Under the pieces are notes generated by a model. That model saw nothing but the letters and a program-made list of their open reading frames with translations, searched no databases and had not been told where the DNA came from. Below, piece by piece: positions 1-10,607 of a stretch of 64,000 nucleotides of DNA. The first letter of the stretch is position 1. The number at the start of each line of letters is the position of its first letter. The translations under genes were made by a program, and so were the position numbers. This DNA comes from Mesostigma viride. Lineage: Eukaryota; Streptophyta; Mesostigmatophyceae; Mesostigmatales; Mesostigmataceae. The stretch covers positions 5,241,719 to 5,305,718 of the forward strand of contig RPFO01000667.1 of the NCBI GenBank assembly GCA_009746045.1, given 5' to 3'.

Positions 1-77
1 GCTAGAAACACTCGCTGAAACATGGGAAATGTGCATGCAGCCAAGCAAACACGAAGTTTGTTTAAAAAACTTACCCA

Positions 78-2902
78 CACAGTCTGGCGCGTGAAGTAGC
101 TCAGGATGTTCAATGCCTCGAAGTCCATGAAGAAGTTCCCATGGAGCATTCCACGTTCTTGTTTGACAATGGCCCAGAAGTAATCACCGCCATTGGCGCT
201 CACCCCATGTCATGCTCCTGCCATCAGGCAGGCCAGCATACCGGATCTGTTCCGCCAAGTGAGATGCAGCATGGACTGATCTTGACATTTCTGACGCTGG
301 CATAACACACTCTAATGCTACCACCGCACGCACCATCATTTCGCCCACTTCGACTAACTGCGATTGAGTGAGCACCTTGCTGAAAATACAGCATTAAAGG
401 CCACAGACAGCTGGACAAATGCCGCGCGGGCATCCGGATGCAAACGATTGCGCAACACGACCGGCAACAACAAGCACAAGTACTTGTTCTTGTCACTTGT
501 TTTCATCGTCTCATCGCTTTTCCCGTCAGCGGCTAGTCCGTGGTACCGCCCAGGCACATAGTCTGGGAGGCGGTCGAACGCCTTTTCCACCTCTGCATTC
601 AACAGAAACATGGTATGATACACAGATGTAAACGATCACATTGACAATTTGATTAGAAAATTATGTCAGAGGCGAATTCTCAGAGTGGCCAAACACTGTC
701 AGCCCAAATGCTCCGGCAAATCCTGACACTAACCCCATAAATAGTTATTGAAAAAATGAAAGGAAGTCTTACAAGCAACATGTTTACCCTAACAAGGGCA
801 CTTGGTTTGATGTGGTACACAGAAACCTCTAATGACAGTGGACTACGTCATGGGATCTATGGACCAACACAGCAATTAAGCAATCTTGGCAGATGACAAC
901 ATGAAACACTTATATAAAATACCAACAAACAACATCCAAACCAATTCCAATAAAAAAGCATATACACATCCATGCACAGACATACCACGGGTGGCCGCTT
1001 TCTCCTCCGACGTGAGTTGACAGGGTGGATGTCGAGAGTTTTTTTTAATGCTTATTGTCCGGACACCGTTCTTCGCCACTTTCTCCACCTCTTCCGTGGT
1101 AACCCAGAGCTCCTGATTAAGGCCCAGTTGTTGCAGCCTTGCTCGAACAGCAGCGGTATGAGCTTTCCCTGCACATAATAAAAAAGGCCACAAAGGACAA
1201 CACAATATCAACGAAACGCACAATCAATAATCAATCAACAAGTATGTAACAAAAATTTGTCCCTTGCATATGACAAAGTTTACAAACTGCACACTAGAAA
1301 AAAAAAGAACACTGTCGCGTGCTACTTACCGCTGGTGCAGTTGAGTATCCGGAGCAGGCAGTTCGGGCCAAGGTGAAATTCATCCACCAGATGTCGAATT
1401 AACAGCTTGGTCCAGTACGGCAGCTTGCCGAATATTTCAGGTTGCACCCCCAACTCTTCCCGACAATATTTCAGGTACCCATCATAATCCATTTCTGGAG
1501 GGGCAGCTCCAGTCCCGGATGGTCGCGCAGGGTCACCTTCCTTCAAAAGCGTAGAGTGCCCTAAGTACACAAGCTTCCCATTGGAAAAAAAAGTTGCTTC
1601 CCATTCTGGCCCATGTAACATGCAGCCGCAGTATCCAGCATCTGGGATGTTTAGTGACTTTGCAAAAGCTGGGTAGTCGTGGATTACCCACAGTAGGAGC
1701 GCCTGCAGGCGCACAGGTTGTAACTGGCCGCCCTGGTCATCCACGATGTCGCATACATAAAAACCATTCCACATCGCCACAAGCTCATCAACCGCCAACT
1801 CCCAGTACACCTGCATTCTTTTTGGAGCCTTGCCCTTGGCGGCACTTATCAGCAGAACCATAGGTGAGAAGTTCTTGTTGACAAATACCCACTCAGGTAA
1901 ATTGTAGCAAGCCATAAAAGCTGGCCAGCAAGAATAGTTTCCCATAAAGCTACGCGGACACACTCCGTCAACCGCCATCCCGAATATAAGATTACGCAGC
2001 TCAGTACGAAACTGCGGGTAAAGATTTTTTACATGTTGTACAGCCGGACAGTCTGCAAAAAGAAACAGGCAAGGAAAGAACAAACCACAAGAATGCATTG
2101 AAGCAACGGTAAGAAATACAGATACATCACTTAACACGACACTGACCTTGCCAGGCAAGATTCAATAGCAAGATTCAGGGTTACTAACGTTCTAGCTCTA
2201 CATACCAAAGTAACGCGGCGTTGTGTAACTCTATCGGCAAGCAAAGATAAAAAAAAACAAGCAATGGCCAGATGTAGAGGCTATGGATTACGAACCTTTG
2301 ACTCCGTCGACAGTCCGCGTCGGCGAATCTGCATCCTTGTTTTCTTTCTCTCCTGCATACCTCAGTGCCATTGACATCTTCTCCATTCTGAACCAGCCCC
2401 GAACCCTGTCCAGCAAAGAAAAAACTCTGACTTGCCGATAGGGCTTCCTCGTATTAATCACCATGCCGTCTGTGTCTGTGTATATCTCATAACGAGGTTC
2501 GGCGCACTTTGGGCACTGCTGGAGATCCTTATCTTTGTAAACATAATCGTCACACTTGCAAGCATCGTATACTTTATACGTCAAGCCCAAGTCTCGCAAC
2601 AGGCGTCTAGCCGCCTCAACAGAAGCCGGCAAGACATTGCCAGGTGGTAGGAGAGAACTAAAAAGGGCCAGCTGTGCGTCTGCGAACTTCCGAGTACAAC
2701 CTCCTTGGCCCCATTGCGTTAGCAATTGTAGGGCCGCCACAACAGCTGGAACGTTAGATCCTGGGTATAAAGGCGTCTCCAAATGTACTCTGTTTGCAGC
2801 AGCATCGAAATTCCTGGCGAATTCCATAGCTGCCTCAGGCCCAGTTCGGTACTCATCCGCCCATCCCTCCATGAGGAAGTCGTCAAGGCCTTGTTCCTCC
2901 AT
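78..2902 (-). pseudogene. CACTA transposase (Transposase_21 plus DUF4218), multi-exon, decayed
   Basis: This would encode the transposase that cuts and moves the CACTA element. Exon 1 (2902-about 2288) has the CPKC-type zinc motif seen upstream of tnp2 domains (CKCDDYVYKDKDLQQCPKCA). Exon 2 (2052-1330) is the Transposase_21 core, with the patterns DGVCPRSFMGNYSCWP, YNLPEW and LLWVIHDYPAF, and ends at a gtaagt donor. Exon 3 (about 1170-1005) follows a tgtgcag acceptor and ends at gtatgt. Exon 4 (about 592-78) has the DUF4218 pattern LLPVVLRNRLHPDARAAF and then, in a shifted frame, MPASEMSRSVHAASHLAEQI. It ends at a gtgggtaagt donor, so more exons lie to the left. The DUF4218 part needs at least two frame changes, so I call it a pseudogene, though single-base sequence errors are possible. 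Family assignment is firm; exact exon edges are approximate. Confidence 0.82.
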
Positions 2903-2904
2903 GG

Positions 2905-3984
2905 TTGAAAATCGCTAAACAACCAATGGTGGCGGCAGCAACGGGGAGGGCCCGCGGCAAGGCGGCCGCGGGCCCTCCCCGTTGCTGCCGCCATGGCTAC
3001 CAGCTACCTCTCGACAGAATCGCCGCCAAGCTCCGCACCCCAGCCCAGCCTGCGCGGCCGACAGCCACATCGGCTTCCTCCCTCTGCAAGGATGACATCC
3101 GAGCAGTGCTGGAGGAGCACGTGACCTGGCCGTTGGCCGAGAAGCTGACCTCGCTGAACACGACGCTCAACACGGTGGAGGCCCGGGTCTCCAATGTGGA
3201 AACCAAGGTCGTCCACAAGCTCCAGCCCCAGTTCACGACGCTGCACACCGCGGCACAGGCATCGGAAACGCACGCTGCACTTGTCTCTCGCCTTAACCAG
3301 GTGGAGGGCAAGTGCGGCGTGCTCATGAAGAAGCTTGAAGCCATCACCGCCCACACCGAGGCCCTGGCCTCACAGGTCCCCAAGATAGCGGAGCAGACGG
3401 CCACCATCGCATCCCAGCCACCCCGGCTGGAAGCTGGTGACCTCCCGCCCCTCTCCTATGCGGACCTGCTGCGGACAGCGACCGCATCCACCACCGACGC
3501 CATCGCTACGAAGCTCCAGGAGCTTGAAGACCTTCGCCAGGCTCAACAACGGGAGGCCACCGACCGCGCCCGCCGCGACTGCCGGGTGGTGCTGCGTCGC
3601 TTCCCCCAGAAGCCAGGTGAGACGTCAACCTCCCTTGCCGACGAGCTTAAGGACCAGCTCCTTACCCTCATGGGCCTGGTAGGTGAGGTAGAACTGCGTG
3701 GGTGCCACCGCCTTCCCCACTCACGGGACAAGGCGGCTCCCCCACCAGTCCTTCTCACCTTCCCCTCCCGTGAGGACAAGCAGCGGTTCCTCTCTCGTCG
3801 CAAGCGGTTGCACGACCTCACCTGGACGCTGGACGACGACCTGACCCCCGCTCAGCAGCAGCAGCGACGTGACCTGTGGCCTGAATACCTCCGCCACAAG
3901 CAGGACCCCCAGAAGCCCAAGGTGTACTGGCGGGGCGGGGACCTGATGATCAACCACAAGATGTGGACGCCCCCAGCGGGCTAG
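2905..3984 (+). CDS. LINE ORF1 protein (coiled coil plus nucleic-acid-binding C-terminal half)
   Basis: The open frame encodes 359 residues. The first in-frame ATG (2905) lies in flanking CACTA sequence, so the real start is probably further inside the LINE; an ATG in good context at 2993 is in another frame. Residues about 75-200 are an Ala/Thr/Glu-rich segment with coiled-coil character. Residues about 225-355 (VVLRRFPQKPGE, GCHRLPHSRDKAAPPPVLL, DDDLTPAQQQQRRDLWPEYL) form the RRM-like and C-terminal part typical of L1-type ORF1 proteins, which bind element RNA. The same order and motifs recur in the ORF at 16088-17062 (AHRLPRARGKAGAPPLLL, DDDLTLAQQQRRRELWPTYL), which supports a family protein. 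The frame is intact. Function is inferred from resemblance, not from a catalytic motif. Confidence 0.7.
   Translation: MKIAKQPMVAAATGRARGKAAAGPPRCCRHGYQLPLDRIAAKLRTPAQPARPTATSASSLCKDDIRAVLEEHVTWPLAEKLTSLNTTLNTVEARVSNVETKVVHKLQPQFTTLHTAAQASETHAALVSRLNQVEGKCGVLMKKLEAITAHTEALASQVPKIAEQTATIASQPPRLEAGDLPPLSYADLLRTATASTTDAIATKLQELEDLRQAQQREATDRARRDCRVVLRRFPQKPGETSTSLADELKDQLLTLMGLVGEVELRGCHRLPHSRDKAAPPPVLLTFPSREDKQRFLSRRKRLHDLTWTLDDDLTPAQQQQRRDLWPEYLRHKQDPQKPKVYWRGGDLMINHKMWTPPAG
2931..2992. repeat. Inverted repeat, 28-bp arms with 6-base loop
   Basis: Arms at 2931-2958 and 2965-2992 are perfect reverse complements, separated by six bases. The outer part of each arm contains the LINE target duplication, so the repeat straddles the 5' junction of the inserted LINE. 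It could be a snap-back product made during insertion. Confidence 0.85.
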
Positions 3985-4366
3985 ACTAGAATAGCCCTAG
4001 CTTGACTTCATTGGTAGTCACTGTTGCCATGGCAGCCATGCTTAGAATGTTTGCATGCCTAGCTGTGCCACCATACGTAGTCACGTGCACCGCTCACGCA
4101 CGGTACACAACCAGCCACAGCCTTAGCTTAGTCTTTGTACAGCCATGCTACGTCATGGCCTCGATCAGATTACTTGCCCACGCTCCTTGCTATGATATGC
4201 TCACATGGGTCTTATTGCACCCACAGTTTGCCGGATCGTTAGCATGTCTTTTTTTTTTTTTAGCTAGCGCGCCCGAATGCAGCTGTGGCATGCCTTTGGC
4301 ATGAAGGAGATTGGGGGTCTCTGCCCTTTCTCCTGTTGTGCACACACAGGGATTAAAAGCACTTCG

Positions 4367-4417
4367 GTGCTCCGTGACTCCCCAACGGGAGCACGAGTTT
4401 AATTAATTAATTAATTA
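4367..4417 (+). other. LINE 3' end: stem-loop plus TTAA-repeat tail
   Basis: A stem-loop CTCCC-CAAC-GGGAG at 4378-4391 is nested inside the outer pairing GTGCTCC/GGAGCAC (4367-4373 with 4388-4394 as an alternative fold). It is followed by TTTAATTAATTAATTAATTA at 4398-4417. Similar stem-loops next to AT-repeat tails occur at 15537-15574 (minus), 15927-15975 (plus) and 44569-44605 (minus). A shared 3' hairpin of this kind is probably what the LINE reverse transcriptase recognises. Confidence 0.65.
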
Positions 4418-4682
4418 CCATGGCGGCAGCAACGAGGTGTTTTTGTGGCCCCCGGCTGCGTCCTTGCATGCCTAAAACGCAAAGGAACGAAGGGGCACCG
4501 ACCGCGTCTGACTGTCGAGCTAGCCAACGGACCGCGTGGGCCATTCCCGCGGCTAGCTATGCGTCAGTTATGTTAACAGTCAAATTTGCCGGGTAATCTA
4601 TGTAACCGCAGCTTCTTGATGCGGATTCAATCCTACTCGAACATGATGTTAACTTTGCACCGTTAAGCATGGCAGTGAGAGG

Positions 4683-4995
4683 CCCGAATCCGATACTTTG
4701 CGCCTTATTAGCCCCTTAGCCTGTCAACGTCACACCAGTGTGTGACCACCTTCATTCAGGATTCGGTGATACTTATTTCTTATTTCACCTCTCTGGTTTC
4801 TAATTGGATACTAAATATACCGATTTCCCCGAATCCGATACTTTGCGCCTTATTAGCCCCTCAGCCTGTCAACGTCACACCAGTGTGTGACCACCTTCAT
4901 TCAGGATTCGGTGATACTTATTTCTTATTTCACCTCTCTGGTTTCTAATTGGATACTAAATATACCGATTTCCCCGAATCCGATACTTTGCGCCA
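4683..4995 (+). repeat. 145-bp tandem repeat, two copies and part of a third
   Basis: The motif CCCGAATCCGATACTTTGCG begins at 4683, 4828 and 4973, giving a period of 145 bases. The first two units are nearly identical and the third stops after about 20 bases. The repeat lies in the non-coding spacer of the CACTA element between the LINE insertion and the second gene. Confidence 0.85.
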
Positions 4996-5250
4996 TGGCG
5001 TTCAGATCAGCAGGATTCGCTCCTAAAGTAAGATCCTGTCGACTTCCGCCGGGAGAGATGATTGACGGTAGATGGGCCAAGATCGGACGGAGTTCCTTTT
5101 TGCCGCGCAAAATTGACACCCGCAATCCGCACAGTGCCGTTGTGCGGATTCAAAACTTGCGCCTTGTCATTAAGAAATGACAACGGCGCCAAGGATGGAG
5201 CACGCAAACGCGTTAATGTCGGCTGGGGGTGGTCTGGTTAGTGGGGAAGA

Positions 5251-7771
5251 ATGGTGGGGATCACCGCCGATCCAGTAAAGTGGGCAAAATTTCGTGCCGC
5301 CAAGTCCGTAGAACTACACCCTCTGAAGCATGTGCAAGCCCATTGTCGGCTGCGGACTCTTAGGGAAGTCGTCGCGACGCAATCGAAGGAGTGGTTGCTG
5401 GAGGGTGTAGCAAAGAAGGACCAAGATCAAGAACTGCTGAGGGAGGTTAGTGCTCGGATCAAGGCGATTTGTTGTGAATTCTTACCAGCACTGCAGGCCC
5501 AGGACGAGTTAAATGATGCAAAGGCCAATTACTCTGCAGCCGTTGCGGCGGAGAGCAGCAGGAAACTGAATGAAGTCCTGAACGGACCGACAGAGGCGAC
5601 AACCGCAGTGAAGCCTCTCCCCGATCCTCCTGCTTTGGCTGAGCCTGAAGCGATAGTTGAAAGGGAGCTAGCGAGGCGTCTATCTTACCGAAAGCACGAG
5701 GCCTATCTAGCGGCAAAGAGAGCTGCCAACAGAGTGGCTAAGGCTGATCAGCAACGTGCCCCCGCTTGCCTGCGTAACCAACCAGCCCAAACAGGTAATT
5801 AAACAAAGAATACTCATGAACTGCCGTGTCTTGGTATGCATCCGTTGTGTATGACGAGTGCAGTCAGCAATCTGTAGTGCAACCGTACTTTCTACTCGCC
5901 GTATGGCCATCGATAGTTTTCTGATCGAGTGCATTATTATGTTCCATCGGATGCTGTGCTTTGTTCTTCATGGTGAACACCACAGCTGGGCGTCCAAAAA
6001 GCAAAGAAAACTGCAACCGGCAGGTCGTCGTCAAAAGCCAAGCCTGCTGCAGTCACCGCCGGGACCATGCAGCTGCCTCCAGCCCTCGAGGCTGAAAGGG
6101 CCGCCAAGATTGCAGCTTTGCAGGCCCAAATCGACGCTATCAACGCGCAGTTCGACCAGCAGATGAGCGCCGTGCCGGCACCCCCTCTCGTGGCCATGCC
6201 ACCACCACCCATGCCAGGCTGTCCATCTGCCCACGTGCTGGCACGTAAGTTCCCTTTTTTTCCCCTTTGGTATACGGGCCTTACTGTTGCTTCATGGAAA
6301 CTTACAACGTATCAATTTGCCTGTATTTACCCTTCAACTTTGTGCATTATTATCTTTATGAAGTCCCACACGTTTTGTGTATATTGGTTTTCTTTGTGTT
6401 TCATTCAAGCTGACTTTTGACTTCTTTAATTGCATGTGTCTTTCCTTTTTCATCCAGCCGTGGACGTGGCTGGCACAGTGACACCGGTGCTGGTGCCCAT
6501 CCTGGCACCTGAACCAGGTCCAAATGTGAAGCCCCACTATTCGAAGCAATTATCGCTTCTGCTGGCATGCGAATCTCCATGTATCGATTCAAAGGCCCTG
6601 CCCCAGCCCACTCCGGGGGCTGCTGGTGATGAACCTGTGACGCAGCAGGCCATTCCCTGTAAGTAATATCAGATCACTTCCAATCGTGGTTGTTTTATTC
6701 TTGTCTCTTTTTGCATTGGCATACCTGTATTTTACTTAGCAAGTATCTCAGTTTCTGCACTGACGATGCACTCTAATATTCTTTTCGCTCAACCTTATTA
6801 AGACCTTGCTATGTTCGTTTGCCACCATAGCATACATAACCCCCATTCACCAGCAGCTTCCCCGTTTCCCATTTGTAAATGCATTCCCTGTTTGTTTTTA
6901 TGATCCCAACAAAGTCTCTCTTTTGCAATTGATGTGTGCAGTGCCTTCGCAGGCTTCTTCAAAGAGGAAGGGCATGACACCAGCGCCAGTTTCCAAGGCC
7001 CGGCGCGGATCAACAGAGACCGAGTCCCCATCTGCAACAAATGATCCAGTCCTGCCATCGCCGCAGCCTCTAGAAGAGAACATTGCCGTCCTTCCACAGC
7101 CGCCAACAGCACCTAAGACATGTGCTCAGTGCCCACCACCTTCAGATCTGGGGTTGATGCACTACATCAAGCAGGTGCTCCCTCAGGCCACTGTGGTGCC
7201 TCTTCCAGCAGAGGTGACAACGACCAACGTACCGGTTGGCACCATCATAGCTCAAAAATGGTTGCTGAAGGCGCGCAAGCAGCTGAGATTGGGGGATGAG
7301 TTGGTGTGGGATGTAGGCCGCATTGCTATGGTCAAGCCACGGAACAAGTCCCCGTGGACGCTTGCGTTTCCTAACGGGGATGAGCCAGAATCAAGGTATT
7401 GCTTTGATCTGAGGAAATTGCACTACGGTGAGGAGGGGTCTGGCGAGCTCTCATGGGTGATGTTGGGCAATGTTACGGTGAACGACCTGCCTGGAAAGGC
7501 AGAAGAAACGAACACGAGTCAAGTGCCTTCCCCCCCGGATGTGCCAGCCCCACTGCCACCCTCCACGGCCGTGCCAGCCCCTCTGGCCCCACTGCTGCCA
7601 CCCTCCACGGCCGTGCCAGCCCCTCCGGCCCCACTGCCACCCTCCACGGCCGTGCCAGCCCCTCCGGCCCCACTGCCACCCTCCACGGGAGGACCAGAGT
7701 CATCGGTGGAATCCGTGCTTGCCAACATGATGTTGCAGTTGAAAAAAATGCAATTAAGAGGAGCTCGCTGA
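5251..7771 (+). CDS. Second gene of the CACTA element, unrecognised Pro/Ala-rich protein
   Basis: I do not recognise this protein. Four exons can be read: 5251-5794, 5986-6244, 6458-6658 and 6942-7771. Exons 2, 3 and 4 join in agreeing phase through gtaagt donors and cag acceptors. Exon 1 ends in phase 1 while the sensible frame of exon 2 starts in phase 0, so there is an error, an indel or a missed site there. Exon 1 is Lys/Ala-rich and helical, exon 2 has a short coiled-coil-like stretch (AAKIAALQAQIDAINAQFDQ), and exon 4 has a compact Trp-containing region (about 7150-7490) followed by a proline repeat and a charged C-terminus. It lies divergently from the transposase inside the same element, so an accessory DNA-binding role like that of other CACTA second proteins is possible but not shown. 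Confidence 0.5.
7541..7689 (+). repeat. Coding minisatellite, PAPxAPLPPSTAV repeat
   Basis: About four imperfect copies of a 42-48 base unit encode alternating PAP and PPST blocks near the C-terminus of the second CACTA gene. The units stay in frame, as expected if the protein is or was expressed. Confidence 0.8.
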
Positions 7772-8599
7772 GAAGAACGCCATCATCAACAAACAAGCGG
7801 AGAGATCTGCACCGACAGAATCCTGCTCAAGCCTACCAATCCCATGTGTAAGTTCCGCAGCTCCTAGATACGGAAATGTTACCGTCTTTATAATTGTGGA
7901 TGCCTTGATTAGTTTGCATTGCGGTTTTGTTGTGTATTCTTTTTCTGACTACTTGCGCAACCCAATGGTCCAAACTCTCTGCTGTTTGCGTGCAGGAAAA
8001 TACCCCGGACAGCGCGGCACAAGCAAAACACTGCGAGCTGCTGAATGGCCAGAAGGCAGAAGGCATGGCATCAAACTGAGTCCAGCCAGTTTTGGAATAG
8101 CTGTAAGTTTTCACGATCAGGGTGCACAGGATTCCATTTTTTTGCACTACAAAGCGATTTTTTTGTCTCGTGTACGAGCGTGATTTTTTACTGTCTCGTC
8201 ATTTTGGATTTGGTGTACATTTGCACATCCTGCAGCCTTTCTGATTCTGGCCCTGCCTTGCTGCTTTGTCCTTCTTAATTGTGCTCCTACGTGCAGGATG
8301 ACGTAGAACGAAACATGCGGACTCTGAACAGTATGGGAGAGGCATGAGAACTCTTCTCGTGAAGAATTGTGTGAAGATGTACACAAACTTCCCTGATTCC
8401 AAGAATGAATCAGTTTTTCCCTTTCAGCAAGACATGACTACGAATGTCAGTTGACAGCATGTTTGCTGTGGATGATGTATGCAAGCTGTAACATGATATT
8501 TATCAATGTAATAAATGCACTGATTGTGAGTCATGCCCCTGTTGTAATCATCTTGCATTGTCGTATTTCTGTTGGTCCCTGATAACACCATTTTTTTGT

Positions 8600-9010
8600 C
8601 CCAGAATGGCTGGAGAATTCGCCTGTGCATGTTCTTGATTTTCTTGAGATTCTACTCGTTTTTTTGTCCTGAGATTTTCTTGAGATTCTACTCGTTTTTT
8701 TGTCCTGATTTTGTCCTGAGATTGTCCTGAGATTTTGTCCTGAGATTTTCACTACAAAGTCAAAATCTCAAGACCTGAGTTTTTCACCAGAAATCTCAGG
8801 ACCCGAGGTGTGCACTTACCAGATTTTGTGAAGACGAAAAAAATCAGGAAAAATCAGGGCAATCTCAGGAAAAATCTCAGGAAATCTCAAGACGATCTCA
8901 AGACAATCTCAAGATATCTCAGGATTTCTCAGGATTTCTCAGGATTTCTCAAAAAAAACTCAGGACGATATCAAGAAATATCAGGACGAATTTTTTCCGA
9001 CTTCCTAGTG
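8600..9010. repeat. CACTA subterminal repeats and right terminal inverted repeat
   Basis: From 8600 to 8750 the unit TCCTGAGATT(TT) recurs, and from 8760 to 8990 its complement AATCTCAGGA recurs many times with small changes. The orientation flips around a CACTACAAAGTC motif at 8750-8761. The element ends at 9010 in CCTAGTG. Read inward, this terminus is CACTAGGAAGTCGG, which resembles CACTACAAAGTCAA at 8750. Clustered subterminal repeats in both orientations bind the transposase in known CACTA elements. Confidence 0.8.
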
Positions 9011-9012
9011 TA

Positions 9013-9183
9013 GAGAGTATCGTGGCCCATAGAGATATCAAAAAGGGCCGCGGTACCCAGCGCCAGTATAAGGTGAAATGGATGTATGCTCGTAGTGAGG
9101 TAGATAAAGTATGGTACACGGAAAGTGAGTTAGATGGTTGTAGCCGCTTGTTGCAGGACTACAAAACCCTACACCAGCTCTAG
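9013..9183 (+). pseudogene. Chromodomain at the end of gypsy integrase, 5' part cut off by CACTA
   Basis: The 56-residue frame begins ESIVAHRDIKKGRGTQRQYK, continues with a VKW core and the ESELDGCSRLLQDY helix, and stops at TAG 9181. This matches the chromodomain fused to the integrase C-terminus of chromoviruses, which directs integration to marked chromatin. The first strand of the domain would lie left of 9010, so the CACTA insertion broke it near its start. One expected aromatic cage position reads as Trp (VKW) and another as Tyr or Trp in the VWYTES segment. The rest of pol is not visible. Confidence 0.8.
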
Positions 9184-10607
9184 CTGGCAACCTGCCCCTC
9201 CCTTACTGTATTCCTTCTGTTGGTGGATGGTTGGTTGTCCCCTCCCCTCCGCAGCCATCATGGCTGACTCTACCTATATCCGGCGGAGAGCCCGCTGCCT
9301 TCCCCTCCACCACCGGACCCAGAGCTTTACTTCGAGGCCCTTCCGGGCCGCTGGGTGTCACGTTCCAGTCATCCGGGTGGCATCGTTCAGCCTGCCCTCC
9401 AGGCTCAGCATGCGGCTTTAGTCAGGGCTGCTCTCTTTGGGGTCGCGTGGTTCGGCCCGGCCCCTGATGATCCGCATGAGCTAGTTGTACATGGGTTCGA
9501 CGATGCCGGGCATTGTCTGTTAGGATGTGGCTCCCGCTGTCCAGCCTTGGGGCAGATAGCCGCTGTCCTTCAGTGCCCCCGGGTGTTTTCCTACCTGTCT
9601 ACCCCTGTGGGCCGCTCCTGCATGCCTACGGGATGTGTTCCCCTGGCTTCCGGGCGAGGGTGAGGCAGAAGTAGATGACAACCCCTGCGACCTCCTACGG
9701 GCAGTAGAGTTCATGGAAATCGCAGACCAGTCAGCGGGAGTAGCAGTTGGTGACCCTTCCCCTACGGACGCACCAGTCGAGGCACAGTACACTCCAGAGT
9801 ATTCAGCCTCAAGTGCAGCGTCCTCCTCCTCAGTGTCGGCTCCTTCCCCTGTCCCGTCGTCACCACGGTCGACCCGGCGTGCGTCAGTGGAGCCTACCCC
9901 TTTGGGTTTGGAGCGCGAGCCTGATCATCTCTCGGCGACTGTTTCGGCGATGCAGGCCCAGATTCAGTCCCTGACCGCGGCGTTCGGGGCCTTCATGGCG
10001 GCCCAACGCAGGCTCCAGCCACGCCAGGTGGGGTGTCTGTTGTATCTGCGCCCCCTACCCCTTCGGTTGCTTCGGCACCTACGGTTTCGCCTGCGCTGTG
10101 CGAGCCTTCGATAGCTGCGGTTTCCTCTGTTGCTGCGGCTCCGACGCCTCTGGTTGCCTCTGCGCGCCTGCGACCGACGTTTCTGCGCCTCGACGCGAGT
10201 CTTCCGCCCCAGCGGCTGCGCCCGCCGTCGCCGCCTCTGGGCCGCCCGCCGCGCCATCGCAGCCACTGCGGGGTTTCTTTAGCGACACGGGCGATCTTCC
10301 CAGGCTTTGGGAGGGTGGTCCCCCGCAGAGGATTCCGGTGCCCGACTGGAGCTTGGATGGCAACCAATCTTATGCCGGTTTGCCTGCCCCTATGGGCCCT
10401 GTTTTCAATATGTGGCCTGAGGGTGCGCCGTCAACGGAGACCGGCGCGCCAGTTTCGGTGGCGAGTCCGTCGCGGCCCCCTCCGGCTTCGGGTCCGGCGC
10501 GACCTCCTGCCGTACCGGTGCCGTCTGCGTCGGTGCCGGTTCCTACCCCTGCTTCGGCCCCTGCCCCTTCGGCCTCGCGGTCTTTGGCTGCGGTGGTTCG
10601 GGCTACC

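Larger units (their letters stand above)
2930..4434 (+). mobile_element. ORF1-only LINE inserted in the CACTA element
   Basis: The repeat TGGCGGCAGCAACG occurs at 2930-2943 and at 4421-4434. Between the copies lie one ORF1-like gene, a 3' UTR of about 380 bases, a small hairpin and a TTAA-repeat tail ending at 4417. This is the layout of a retroposed LINE with a 14-bp target duplication. There is no endonuclease or reverse transcriptase ORF, so the copy depended on enzymes from elsewhere. A second element with the same content lies at 15537-17062, so loss of ORF2 is not a one-off. Confidence 0.75.
1..9010. mobile_element. CACTA (En/Spm) DNA transposon, right part; left end outside window
   Basis: The segment carries a Transposase_21-type gene on the minus strand, a second gene on the plus strand, dense subterminal repeats from about 8600, and ends at 9010 with CCTAGTG, the reverse complement of the CACTA terminus. 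Immediately beyond it the sequence resumes as a gypsy chromodomain, so 9010 is a clean element edge. CACTA elements normally make a 3-bp target duplication; TAG at 9011-9013 is the candidate, but its partner lies outside the window. A LINE insertion occupies about 2944-4420. Stretches without a gene inside it are 4435-5250, with a 145-bp tandem repeat, and 7772-8600, probably 3' UTR and spacer with a TGTAA-like polyadenylation motif near 8505. Confidence 0.85.

Noticed and set aside
8600-9010. CRISPR-like array of short repeats
   Set aside because: Units are degenerate, of both orientations, without regular spacers, and end at a CACTA terminus in a eukaryotic genome. They are transposon subterminal repeats.
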